Assembly: GCA_016125005.1 (NCBI GenBank)
Contig: WGMQ01000063.1
Coordinates: 1-38,142 of the forward strand
Length of the DNA stretch: 38,142 nt
Reading direction: 5' to 3'
From: a bacterium
Lineage (GTDB): Bacteria > Sumerlaeota > Sumerlaeia > SLMS01
Below the pieces are notes generated by a model. The model saw nothing but the letters and a program-made list of their open reading frames with translations, made no database searches and was not told where the DNA came from. Shown piece after piece: positions 1-8,284 of this stretch. The translations under genes and the position numbers were made by a program. Numbering within the stretch: position 1 is the first letter of the stretch; each line of letters opens with the position of its first letter.

Positions 1-1
1 C

Positions 2-628
2 CCCATGAAGGACTCCGGAGTCGCCTGGCTCGGCAAAATCCCGGCGCATTGGGAGTGCAAGAGGGCCCGTTGGCTGTTCCGTGAGCGAGACCAGAGATCG
101 GTAACCGGCGAGGAGGAGATGCTCACTGTCTCACACCTGACGGGTGTAACTCCTCGGTCGGAAAAGGATGTCAACATGTTCGAGGCCGAAAGCAACGAAG
201 GCTACAAGCTATGCTTTGCGGGGGACATGGTTATCAACACGCTGTGGGCATGGATGGGAGCGATGGGAGTCGCCCGGGTTCCTGGAATCGTGAGCCCTGC
301 ATACAACGTCTATACTCCCTGTGACCTCCTTGGTCCCGACTACGTCGATGCTCTTGTGCGGATTCCTGCCTTCGCGGCAGAAACCACCCGATTCTCCAAG
401 GGAGTGTGGTCCTCGCGCCTGCGCCTCTATCCGGAGGGTCTATGGCAGATTTGGATGCCGGTCCCGCCCCTGGCCGAGCAGGAAGCCATCGTGGCGCATA
501 TCGCGTCGGCGACGGCAAAGTTGGATCGACTTCGCGCAGCGACCGAGCGGACGATCACGCTCCTCAAGGAACGCCGCGCCGCCCTCATCGCCGAAGCGGT
601 GACGGGGAAATTGGAGGTGACGGGCTAA
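2..628 (+). CDS. hsdS: Type I restriction-modification specificity subunit HsdS (5' end outside window)
   Basis: This is the C-terminal half of an S subunit, which selects the DNA target for a type I methylase/nuclease complex. The visible protein begins with the phrase KDSGVAWLGKIPAHWE, typical of the start of a target-recognition domain. It ends with PPLAEQEAIVAHI followed by a long helix and LLKERRAALIAEAVTGKLEV, the usual conserved C-terminal helix. About 207 residues are visible, against roughly 400 in a full S protein. The frame is open to the window edge (a Pro codon precedes the first ATG), so the ATG at position 5 is probably internal. A half-size S protein starting there cannot be excluded. 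The stop overlaps the next start (TAATG at 626-630), so the genes are co-transcribed. Confidence 0.9.
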   Translation, partial: PMKDSGVAWLGKIPAHWECKRARWLFRERDQRSVTGEEEMLTVSHLTGVTPRSEKDVNMFEAESNEGYKLCFAGDMVINTLWAWMGAMGVARVPGIVSPAYNVYTPCDLLGPDYVDALVRIPAFAAETTRFSKGVWSSRLRLYPEGLWQIWMPVPPLAEQEAIVAHIASATAKLDRLRAATERTITLLKERRAALIAEAVTGKLEVTG

Positions 629-1254
629 TGGCGAAGGCGAAGACGACATTCTTTCACTGTCCCGGCAATTCCATGAAGCACGTCGCATTTGTGCTGAGTT
701 GCCCCGGTGAGAAGGAGGTGAACGCAAAAGACGATCAGGGGAAGCCGTCCCCTCGACCGGCGGCGGGAACGACAGGGAATAATCTGGATACTCTGATCGG
801 GTTCCTGGCAGAAAAGCGCCCCGAAAAGTTCGAGGCTGTTTCCCGCTACGAGTACCGAATCTGTAACAGTAGCAAAAGGGCGCATTGGAAGGAGAAGACG
901 GGAGACAGCCAACCAGACTGTGCCGAGATCGCCGATGCTGAGAATCTCGCCCGCCTCGGTATTGAACTGAAGGGGGCAAAGTATGCCATCCTTTTTGGAG
1001 AGCGCGCCCGGTGCGTTTGGGCATTGCTTCCCAACAAGCCAGCGAAGGTTGTCGTCGTGAGCCACGTGAAGATCAACCACCCCGGTGGCAAGGGCCTCAA
1101 CGCCATCAAGGAGGACTTGAAGGGGAAAGAGATCATAAGCGCGGAGGGGGACAAGAAGCGGGAGGCCGAGAACACCAAGAAGCGCCTTGCCGTTCTTGCG
1201 AAGCGGATTCTGGATGAACTGGAGAAGCAGCCGGAGAGGGAGAAGGGCAAGTGA
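628..1254 (+). CDS. Uracil-DNA glycosylase-superfamily-like protein
   Basis: A 208-residue protein that looks like a divergent member of the uracil-DNA glycosylase fold. Seen: a hydrophobic strand ending in SCPGE (residues 24-28), AAGTTGNNLD (45-54) where the family has a Gly-rich helix start, N80 after a strand (RICNSS), the strand/turn ILFGERA (121-127), and HPGGKG (151-156) near the place of the family's HPS-type loop. The C-terminus is a charged helix. Start: ATG at 628 overlaps the hsdS stop; longer in-frame extensions upstream lie inside hsdS. Its own stop overlaps the GTG of the next gene. It could excise a modified base or bind DNA without catalysis. The fold call is motif-based only; the function is inferred. 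Confidence 0.6.
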   Translation: MAKAKTTFFHCPGNSMKHVAFVLSCPGEKEVNAKDDQGKPSPRPAAGTTGNNLDTLIGFLAEKRPEKFEAVSRYEYRICNSSKRAHWKEKTGDSQPDCAEIADAENLARLGIELKGAKYAILFGERARCVWALLPNKPAKVVVVSHVKINHPGGKGLNAIKEDLKGKEIISAEGDKKREAENTKKRLAVLAKRILDELEKQPEREKGK

Positions 1255-2369
1255 CCGATCAGCCGGATAACTTGAGGGAGGCTGCAGTACCCGCCGAGGG
1301 CGACCTTGGTGCGGCGAACAGACTCGTCCTGCGGCTGGTCCCTGCCGACGAGTCAAACGAGGTGCCAGCCGCCTTGCTCGCCCAGACGCTCACGGGGTTT
1401 CAAGGTCTTGTTCATGCTCTGGCGCTGCAGGCGGAGGGACGAACGGGGCGCCAGCGGTTTCGCGTGCCGACGGAGATTTCCGAACGCTTCACGATTTCCT
1501 GCCGCCCCCCGGAGTCGGGGAGTTTCGTGATCGCGACGCGCATCAATTCGCGCATTCCCGACATGCTGACGCCTCAAGATGCGGCCGCGATGGTTGGCTC
1601 CGTCAAAGAGGTTCTGGGATGCGTCGTCCGCGGCGACCGTGCCGGGCTTGCCAGGATCCTTCCCGACAGCCGGCTTCGCGCGAAGGCGTTGGCGCTGCTT
1701 CGCTCGGCGATTCCGGCTCCCGGCAGCGGGTACAGACTGGGAGTGTCCAACGGAACCGGTCCTGAGATTGCACTCGATGCAGAGCGGCTGAGAAGCGTCG
1801 AAAATCGCGGCGTCGAGCGGGCCTCATCTGTTGCCGTAGAGACGGTGACTGGACGGCTGACGACGATCTCGTTCGAGGAACGGCGGGTGACGATTTTCTA
1901 CGCTCCCAAGAATCGCGAGCTTGATTGTGTCTACAGCGACGATATTGAACCGATGCTTTTCGAGAATCGGCGCGACCTGATTCAAGTGACCGGCCAGGTG
2001 GTGAAGGATGAGGAAGGCCACCCGAAGAAGATCATCGAGGTGGAAGCGATCGAAGAGTTGGACCTCTCGCCGATCCTGCTCGATCAGGTGCCGTTCCGCG
2101 ATGGATTGGCGATTAGGCTCCGCGAGCGCCTCTCGCTACAGCCAGCGCTGAGCGAGACGGAGCAGTTTATGACCCTCGAACACGAAGCCTTGCAGATCGA
2201 CGTCTTTGCCCCCACTCGCGAGCGGCTCTGGAACGAATTACTCGAACAGGTGCGGATGCTGTGGGCGGAGTACGGGGGGGCGAGTGATGAGGAGTTGAGC
2301 GCTCCGGCTCTGCAATTCCGCGAAACGCTGCGGGCCGCCATGGAGGTAATTCCCCATGGCACGCGCTAA
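1251..2369 (+). CDS. Unrecognised 372-aa protein of the type I RM operon
   Basis: I do not recognise this family. The protein starts at a GTG that overlaps the previous stop (GTGA, 1251-1254), and its last 14 bases overlap the HicA-like gene, so it is translationally coupled on both sides. There is no signal peptide or membrane segment. The N-terminal 150 residues are mixed alpha/beta. Residues of about 190-270 contain a beta-rich stretch (VTGRLTTISFEERRVTIFY, then LIQVTGQVVKDEEGHPKKII) that alternates like a small barrel, possibly OB-fold. The C-terminal part is helical and acidic. A seven-G run occurs near 2274-2280. Position suggests a defence-related or regulatory role; nothing in the residues proves it. 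Confidence 0.8.
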   Translation: MTDQPDNLREAAVPAEGDLGAANRLVLRLVPADESNEVPAALLAQTLTGFQGLVHALALQAEGRTGRQRFRVPTEISERFTISCRPPESGSFVIATRINSRIPDMLTPQDAAAMVGSVKEVLGCVVRGDRAGLARILPDSRLRAKALALLRSAIPAPGSGYRLGVSNGTGPEIALDAERLRSVENRGVERASSVAVETVTGRLTTISFEERRVTIFYAPKNRELDCVYSDDIEPMLFENRRDLIQVTGQVVKDEEGHPKKIIEVEAIEELDLSPILLDQVPFRDGLAIRLRERLSLQPALSETEQFMTLEHEALQIDVFAPTRERLWNELLEQVRMLWAEYGGASDEELSAPALQFRETLRAAMEVIPHGTR

Positions 2370-2640
2370 ACGGGATGTGGAAGCAAGCCTTCTGGCGAAG
2401 GGGTTTGAACAGCGCGAAGGGGACCATAGCTACTTCGTGTATCACGCCGCAGACGGCAAGAAAAGCATGGCCCGCACCAAGACGAGCCACGGGACTTCCT
2501 CGAGAGAACTGGGCGATGAACTGCTCGGCATGATGTCGAAGCAATGCGGCCTGACGAAGAAGCAGTTTCTGGACTTGGTGGACTGCCCTCTTGGGCGCGA
2601 GGAGTACGAGGGGATCTTGAGGGGGGTAGGGAAACTGTGA
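2356..2640 (+). CDS. HicA-like small protein (putative mRNA interferase fold)
   Basis: This 94-residue protein resembles the HicA double-stranded-RNA-binding fold: an N-terminal helix with LLAKGFEQREGDHSYFVY, where H24 falls at the place of the HicA catalytic histidine (usually GSH or GDH), then a strand pair and a helix. Unlike classical HicA (about 60 residues) it has an added C-terminal segment, KKQFLDLVDCPLGREEYE. No HicB antitoxin is adjacent; the overlapping upstream 372-aa protein is the only obvious partner. GGAGG at 2342-2346, nine bases before the ATG, supports the start. Toxin activity is inferred. It may instead be an RNA-binding accessory of the restriction operon. Confidence 0.6.
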   Translation: MARAKRDVEASLLAKGFEQREGDHSYFVYHAADGKKSMARTKTSHGTSSRELGDELLGMMSKQCGLTKKQFLDLVDCPLGREEYEGILRGVGKL

Positions 2641-2713
2641 ACGCCCAAGGCGGTCCGACAGGCAGGCGCGTAGGTAAGGAGAAGGTAAGGTTAAAGGAAG
2701 GTGGCAAAGGCGC

Positions 2714-3859
2714 ATGACCCGGGTTGAGGTGAGTCCCAAATTGCTGCGCTGGGCGCGGGAGCGGGCGGGCCGCGACCTTGAATCGCTGACGGGGCGATTT
2801 GGGAAGCTGCCGCTTTGGGAGTCGGGTGAGGAACAGCCAACGCTGAAGCAGTTGGAGAGCTTCGCGAAGGCCGTTCATGTGCCGGTGGGGTTCCTGTTCC
2901 TGGAGGAACCGCCGGTTGAGAAGTTACCGGTGCCGGATTTTCGGACGATGCGTACGCAGCAGATTGCGCGCCCGAGCCCGGATTTGCTGGAAACTATCTA
3001 TCAGTGCCAGCAACGGCAGGATTGGTATCGCGAGTTTGCGCGGACGGCGGGGGAAGTGCCTCTTGATTTCATTGGTTCGGCGAGCGTCGAGGACGATGTG
3101 ACGGCGGCGGCAGCCCGAATGCGCGAGACGCTGGGCTTTGATCTGAAACAGCGTCGGCGGATGCCGAACGGGGCGGAGGCGCTGCGCCGGTTCATCGAAC
3201 TGGCGGATGAAGCCGGGGTCCTCGTGATGGTGAGTGGCGTTGTGGGGAGCAACAATCATCGCAAATTGGACCCGGAGGAGTTCCGCGGGTTTGCGTTGGC
3301 GGACCCTTATGCTCCGCTTGTTTTCGTAAATGGAACGGACACCAAGGCAGCGCAGGGCTTCACGCTGGCTCACGAATTGGCGCATCTGTGGTTGGGTCAG
3401 ACGGCTTTGTCCAACTCGGAGATGACCTCGGGCTCGGGCAACCGGGTCGAGCGCTGGTGCGATGCGGTGGCGGCCGAGTTCCTGGTGCCGTTGGCGGTTC
3501 TTCGGAGCGAGCATGATTCGGCTACCGACCTCGCCGATGAGCTTGAGCGTCTCTCGCGGCTCTTCCGGGTCAGCACGTTGGTGATCTTGCGGCGCCTGTT
3601 CGATTTGGGGGCGATGGATCGCGACGCCTTCTGGGCAGCGTTTCGCGCGGAGTCGGCACGACTTGCAAGTTTCGTTTCTGCGGGTGGAGGAAACTTCTAT
3701 CACACCCTTGGCGCCCGGGCCAGCAAGCGATTCGCACGGGCCGTGGTGGTCAGCGCGTGGGAAGGGCGGTCTAGCTTTACCGAGGCTTTCCGGCTGCTGG
3801 GATTCAAGAAGATGTCCACTTTCCGCAAGCTAAGTGCGGGGTTGGGGGTGATGGTCTGA
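2714..3859 (+). CDS. XRE-like domain + ImmA/IrrE family metallopeptidase
   Basis: A 381-residue regulator-protease. Residues 1-70 form a degenerate XRE-type helix-turn-helix region (SPKLLRWARERAG ... TLKQLESFAKAVHVPVGFLFL). The ImmA/IrrE (COG2856) peptidase follows, with the zinc motif HELAH at 220-224 and a probable third ligand in WCDAVAAEFLVP (E255). Such proteins cleave repressors or antitoxins to release transcription. The ATG at 2714 has AAAGG four bases upstream. The stop TGA is immediately followed by the ATG of the PIN-like gene, a pairing seen widely in bacteria and thought to act as a toxin/regulator module. A 73-base gap separates it from the HicA-like gene, so an internal promoter is possible. 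Substrate unknown. Confidence 0.9.
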   Translation: MTRVEVSPKLLRWARERAGRDLESLTGRFGKLPLWESGEEQPTLKQLESFAKAVHVPVGFLFLEEPPVEKLPVPDFRTMRTQQIARPSPDLLETIYQCQQRQDWYREFARTAGEVPLDFIGSASVEDDVTAAAARMRETLGFDLKQRRRMPNGAEALRRFIELADEAGVLVMVSGVVGSNNHRKLDPEEFRGFALADPYAPLVFVNGTDTKAAQGFTLAHELAHLWLGQTALSNSEMTSGSGNRVERWCDAVAAEFLVPLAVLRSEHDSATDLADELERLSRLFRVSTLVILRRLFDLGAMDRDAFWAAFRAESARLASFVSAGGGNFYHTLGARASKRFARAVVVSAWEGRSSFTEAFRLLGFKKMSTFRKLSAGLGVMV

Positions 3860-4354
3860 ATGGCCTACCTGATCGACAGCGATGTCTTCATCCGCGCAAA
3901 GAACCTCCACTATGGATTCGATTTCTGTCCTGCCTTTTGGGAGTGGTTGATCGAGAAGAACTGCGCTGGGGTGGTGTTTAGCATCGAGAAGGTTGGCTAT
4001 GAAATCGTTGAGGGTGATGACGAGCTTTCAGAATGGGCCGAAGCGCGTGGAGCGGAGTTCTTTGTTCCGCCCGATGCGAAGACCATGGGATCGCTGCGAG
4101 CGGTAAGCAACTGGGCCACGGGGCAGAACTATGAACCTACGGCCGTTTCGACCTTCCTGCAACTGGCGGATTATTACCTCGTTGGCCAGGCACTTGCCAG
4201 CGGCTGGATTGTGGTTACTCACGAAATCCCGTCTCCCTCGATTCGGAAGATCAAGATTCCCGATGCATGCCTGGGGCTCGGGGTGACCTGCATGACGCCT
4301 TATGAGATGCTGCGTCGTGAGCGGGCAAGATTCGTTTTGGGGATAAACTCATGA
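3860..4354 (+). CDS. DUF4411 PIN-like ribonuclease-type protein
   Basis: A 164-residue protein matching the DUF4411 pattern: MAYLIDSDVFIRAKNLHYGF at the N-terminus, FCPAFWEWL, then LADYYLVGQA and IVVTHE. In the PIN fold the acidic residues D6/D8, an early Glu (E43 or E48), D104 and E122/D135 are candidates for metal-ion coordination. PIN proteins are usually RNA-cleaving toxins. It abuts the XRE-ImmA gene upstream with no gap and overlaps the hsdR start by four bases (ATGA, 4351-4354), so both neighbours are coupled to it. With the XRE-ImmA protein it probably forms a toxin/regulator pair carried inside the restriction operon; that is inference from family and context. Confidence 0.88.
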   Translation: MAYLIDSDVFIRAKNLHYGFDFCPAFWEWLIEKNCAGVVFSIEKVGYEIVEGDDELSEWAEARGAEFFVPPDAKTMGSLRAVSNWATGQNYEPTAVSTFLQLADYYLVGQALASGWIVVTHEIPSPSIRKIKIPDACLGLGVTCMTPYEMLRRERARFVLGINS

Positions 4355-7300
4355 GCCGCACCACCGAACTCGCCTTCGAGTCCGTGATCGAAGCGAGCCT
4401 CCTCGCCGACGGCTATACCGCCCTCAGCCGCGATGGATACGACCGCGAGAGGGCCATCTTCCCCGAAGCAGTGCTAAATTTCATTCACGCGACGCAGCCG
4501 CGGGAGTGGGCGAAGTTGGAGGCTCTGCACGGGGCTCGCACCGCCGAGCAGGTGATCGGCGATCTGTGCAAGTGGATGGATGCGAACGGCTCGTTGGCGA
4601 CGCTGCGCCACGGCTTTAAGTGCTACGGGCGTACTCTGCGGGTTGCTTTTTTCAAGGCCGCCCATGAGCTGAACCCGGAACTGGAGGAGCGGTACGCGGC
4701 GAACCGGCTTGGCATCACCCGCCAGCTCCACTACTCGACCCTGCACGAAAACTCGATCGATGTGGTGCTTTCCTTGAACGGTATACCCGTCGCCACGTTA
4801 GAACTGAAGAACCCACTAACGGGGCAGACCGCAAACCATGCCCGGCGGCAGTACTCCACAGATCGCGATCCCCGCGAAATCCTGTTCGAGTTTCGCCGCC
4901 GCGCCTTGGTGCATTTTGCGGTGGATACCGAGGTCGTGTTCATGACAACGCGACTCGCGGGGCAGGCGACATACTTTCTGCCGTTCAACAAGGGACATGA
5001 GGGCGGCGCTGGAAATCCGCCCGATCCGCGCGGGGAGAGTTATCGCACCGCGTACCTGTGGGAGGAGGTTCTTCAGCGCGACAGCTTGCTTGATATTCTT
5101 GCTCGATTCATCCACCTGCAGATCGAAGAGAAGCGGGGCGAGGATGGGGGCAAGGTGAAGAAGGAGACGCTGGTCTTTCCTCGCTACCACCAACTCCAAG
5201 CCGTACGACACCTTGTGGAATTGGCCCGCAAGGAGGGGCCGGGTAACAACTACCTCATCGAACACTCCGCTGGAAGCGGCAAGAGCAATACGATCGGTTG
5301 GCTCGCCCACCGCTTGGCCTCCTTGCACAACACGGAAAACCAGCGCGTGTTCGATTCGGCCATCGTGATCACGGATCGCGTGGTGCTCGACCAGCAGTTG
5401 CAGGACACGATCTATCAGTTCGAGCACAAGCGCGGTGTCGTCGAGAAGATCGACGAGCGGTCGCGGCAGCTTGCCGAGGCGTTGCAAAACGCCGTCCCCA
5501 TCATCATCACAACGCTTCAAAAGTTCCCCTTCGTCTCGCGCCAGTTGCTCAAGATGTCCGAGGAGCGCGGCGAGGTTGGAACGGGTGTTCTCCCCACTCG
5601 TAGATGTGCGGTCATCATCGACGAGGCCCATAGCTCGCAGGGAGGTGAAACGGCGACTGACCTCAAGGAGGTTTTGGGCGGCGAGGGGTTACTCGAGGAG
5701 GCGCGCCGCTCGGCCACCGAGGAGGGCGCGACGAACATGGAGGAACTGTTCCGCAGCATGGCCAAGCGTGGAAGGCAGCCAAACCTCAGCCTTTTTGCAT
5801 TCACCGCGACACCGAAGCACAAGACCTTTGCAGTGTTCGGACGCGCTGGGAAACCGGCGCATCGCTATACGATGCGTCAGGCCATCGACGAGGGATTTAT
5901 CCTCGATGTTCTCAAGAATTACACGACCTATGCAGCATACTACAAGCTGCTGAAGGCGTGTGAGGATGATCCCAATGTCGAGCGCAAGAAAGCCGCGAGG
6001 GCCCTGGCGCGCTTCCTGAAGCTTCACCCTCACAACATCGCCCAGAAGACTGAGGTGATGGTGGAGCACTTCAACGCTGTGTCGCGCCTCAAGATTGGCG
6101 GGCGCGCTAAAGGAATGGTCGTCACGGGTTCTCGCCTCGAAGCGGTGAAATACAAGCTGAGCTTCGACAAGTACATTCGTGACAAGGGATACTCGATCAA
6201 GACACTCGTCGCATTCTCGGGCACGGTCGAAGACGACAAAATCAAGGACAAGACCTACACCGAGGAAGGCATGAATAGCGGGCTTCGCGAGAAGGAGCTT
6301 CCTGAGCGCTTCGCGACTCCCGAGTATCAAGTCCTACTTGTTGCTGAGAAGTACCAGACGGGATTCGACCAGCCCCTGCTTCACACCATGTACGTGGACA
6401 AGCGCCTCGCAGGGATTCAGGCAGTCCAAACTCTTTCGCGCCTTAACCGAACTCATCCCTTGAAGGAAGACACCTTCGTACTCGACTTCGTCAATGAACG
6501 GGAAGAGATCCGCGAAGCCTTTAAGACCTATTACGAAGGCGCCGAGATGGGCGAAGAGGTCGACCCCGCCCGCATGTACCAGCTGAAAGCGGAGCTGGAT
6601 GCGACAGGGATCTACCTGTTGGAAGAAGTTGAGCGGTTCTGCGCCATCTACTTTAAGCCACGGCAGAAGCAGAGCGCCGCGGATCATCAGGCACTCAATG
6701 CCACGCTCGATCCGGCGGTCTCACGCTTCACAGCGATTCAGGAATCGGACGAGGCGCAGGCGGAGGAGTGGCGCGGTAAAGCAATGGCCTTCAAGAACCT
6801 CTACGGATTCTTAAGCCAAGTGATCCCATACCAAGACACGGATCTTGAGCGTTTGTTCATTTTCATCCGCCACCTTTCCGCCAAACTGCCACGCCGGAAA
6901 GTCGGCCCGATGTACAATTTCGACGACGACTTGCGATTGGAGTACTACCGACTTCAGAAGATCGGCGAAGGCTCCATAAGCTTGGCGGACGGCAAGGCCT
7001 ACCCTCTTGATGGACCGTCCGAGGTGGGTACCGGAATGGTCCGTGAGGAGCCGGTGCCTCTGTCTCGACTAATTGACCTAGTGAATGACCGATTCGGAAC
7101 CGATTTCACGCAGGGCGACCAGCTCTTCTTCGACCAGATCGTGGAGGCAGCGATTTTGGATGCAGGACTCAGACAGGCTGCCGTGGCCAACCCGGGCGAC
7201 AAGTTTGAGTTGGTCTTCAAGAACTTGCTTGAGAACCTCTTTGTGGAACGTATGGATCAGAATGAGGAGATCTTCTCACGGTTCATGAATGACGCAGCAT

Positions 7301-7371
7301 TTCAAAAGGTCGTGATCTCCTGGCTATCATCGGAGGCATACGGACGATTGCGCGCCGAAAGCACAGAGTAG
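4351..7371 (+). CDS. hsdR: Type I restriction endonuclease subunit R
   Basis: A full-length 1006-residue HsdR, the motor and nuclease of the type I complex. N-terminal PD-(D/E)XK nuclease: the acidic residue in SIDVVLSLNG and ELK at about 151-153 (ATLELKNPLTGQ). Helicase motor: Walker A SAGSGKSNT near residues 305-313, DEAH near 424-427 (VIIDEAHSSQGG), motif III AFTATPKHKT, and motif VI region QTLSRLNRTHP. The C-terminal helical domain ends with RFMNDAAFQKVVISWLSSEAYGRL, typical of the family. Nothing is missing. It hydrolyses ATP to translocate DNA and cuts at a distance when bound to M and S. The start overlaps the DUF4411 stop. The five genes before it separate it from hsdS, which is unusual. 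Confidence 0.96.
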   Translation: MSRTTELAFESVIEASLLADGYTALSRDGYDRERAIFPEAVLNFIHATQPREWAKLEALHGARTAEQVIGDLCKWMDANGSLATLRHGFKCYGRTLRVAFFKAAHELNPELEERYAANRLGITRQLHYSTLHENSIDVVLSLNGIPVATLELKNPLTGQTANHARRQYSTDRDPREILFEFRRRALVHFAVDTEVVFMTTRLAGQATYFLPFNKGHEGGAGNPPDPRGESYRTAYLWEEVLQRDSLLDILARFIHLQIEEKRGEDGGKVKKETLVFPRYHQLQAVRHLVELARKEGPGNNYLIEHSAGSGKSNTIGWLAHRLASLHNTENQRVFDSAIVITDRVVLDQQLQDTIYQFEHKRGVVEKIDERSRQLAEALQNAVPIIITTLQKFPFVSRQLLKMSEERGEVGTGVLPTRRCAVIIDEAHSSQGGETATDLKEVLGGEGLLEEARRSATEEGATNMEELFRSMAKRGRQPNLSLFAFTATPKHKTFAVFGRAGKPAHRYTMRQAIDEGFILDVLKNYTTYAAYYKLLKACEDDPNVERKKAARALARFLKLHPHNIAQKTEVMVEHFNAVSRLKIGGRAKGMVVTGSRLEAVKYKLSFDKYIRDKGYSIKTLVAFSGTVEDDKIKDKTYTEEGMNSGLREKELPERFATPEYQVLLVAEKYQTGFDQPLLHTMYVDKRLAGIQAVQTLSRLNRTHPLKEDTFVLDFVNEREEIREAFKTYYEGAEMGEEVDPARMYQLKAELDATGIYLLEEVERFCAIYFKPRQKQSAADHQALNATLDPAVSRFTAIQESDEAQAEEWRGKAMAFKNLYGFLSQVIPYQDTDLERLFIFIRHLSAKLPRRKVGPMYNFDDDLRLEYYRLQKIGEGSISLADGKAYPLDGPSEVGTGMVREEPVPLSRLIDLVNDRFGTDFTQGDQLFFDQIVEAAILDAGLRQAAVANPGDKFELVFKNLLENLFVERMDQNEEIFSRFMNDAAFQKVVISWLSSEAYGRLRAESTE

Positions 7372-7422
7372 TCGCTGGCTCACTCCCCACGTCAGCTTGT
7401 TTTTGCCGTCGATTCCCTCCCC

Positions 7423-7809
7423 CTATCCTCCCAGCACCTCCGCCAGACTACGCTGCTCCTCCCCCGCCAGAATCGCTTCCTGAACTCCGGCGGGGAGTAG
7501 CGCCAGCCGGAGGATTCGGCCGACGTAGCTGCTGTCGAGTTCCAGCTCGCGGGCAATGTGTTCGATATTGCGGAAGCGTCCGGTGTCCAACGCGCGCTGC
7601 CAGACGTGGGCGCGGGCCAGGGCGATGACGAGGGCCTGCTGGGGCTCCAGGCGGAGTGCGTCGCGGCCGGCGCCGGCGTGCTCGGGGACGATGATTTCCC
7701 GGCGGCCGTTGTGGCGGCGCAGCTTCATGGGGATGTCTATACGCAGGGGCGCGGCGACGGTGACGCTGGTGATCCGCCCGGGCGGACGCTGGTCTTCGGT
7801 TCGGCTCAT
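7423..7809 (-). CDS. Small HTH protein that accompanies serine recombinases (probably C-terminally eroded)
   Basis: A 128-residue protein of the kind commonly found just downstream of large serine recombinase genes. It has a basic strand region (IPMKLRRHNGRREIIVPE), then a helix-turn-helix NIEHIARELELDSSYVGRILRLALLPAGVQEAI that resembles ParB/KorB-type DNA-binding helices. The ATG overlaps the recombinase stop (ATGA at 7806-7809). The C-terminus stops soon after the HTH (EEQRSLAEVLGG), where homologues usually run a little further, so the end may be lost. It is a relic of a mobile element inserted after hsdR. One GTCTATAC octamer (7735-7742) lies inside it. Confidence 0.65.
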   Translation of the reverse strand: MSRTEDQRPPGRITSVTVAAPLRIDIPMKLRRHNGRREIIVPEHAGAGRDALRLEPQQALVIALARAHVWQRALDTGRFRNIEHIARELELDSSYVGRILRLALLPAGVQEAILAGEEQRSLAEVLGG

Positions 7810-8246
7810 TGGGGCTGTGCCTCCCGGGCGCGGAACGTATCGACGACGCCGGTCAGTCCGTCGGCGCGAAGACGCAGGTCGATGCCATCGGGGCTGACCT
7901 CAAGCCGCTCGACCATCAGGCGAATGAGCCGGTCCTGCTCGCCGGGGAAGAGGCATTCCCAGACGTCGTCCAGGCGGCCGAGAGCTTCGGCGATTTCCTG
8001 CTCGGTGAAGCTTCCAACGGGCCAGTCGCCGGGGCTTTCGGACTGAATTCGCCGGGCCTCGCGCCAGGTGTCGGCGATCATCTCCGGCGAGCGGAACAGC
8101 GCGCGCACCTGGCCGATCACCGCCTGCTCCACCTCACCCGCGGCGATGGTGCGTACCGGGCAAGTCTCGCGGCCGTTCTTTGTCGCCTTGATGCAATGGT
8201 AGTATCGGTACACCCGACCGTTCTCAGTAGCCCTTGATCTGAGGAG
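7806..8246 (-). pseudogene. Large serine recombinase, C-terminal remnant
   Basis: Only the C-terminal part of a large serine recombinase is present. Visible are a piece of the zinc-ribbon/recombinase region (NGRVYRYYHCIKA, then ETCPVRTIAAGEVEQAVIGQVRAL) and the following coiled-coil and C-terminal segment (LFPGEQDRLIRLMVERLEV). The catalytic resolvase domain and most of the recombinase domain are absent. Homology fades at about 8240-8250, where unrelated sequence leading to the AbiEi-like pseudogene begins; the frame stays open by chance to 8285. It cannot be active. Together with the neighbouring small HTH gene it marks an old mobile-element insertion. Confidence 0.75.
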
Positions 8247-8284
8247 AGGGTTGGATAATAACCAGTACAGCTCAAACAGAGCCA

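Noticed and set aside
406..627. Upstream extension of the glycosylase-like gene to 406
   Set aside because: It lies wholly within hsdS in another frame; the ATG at 628 with TAATG coupling is the natural start.
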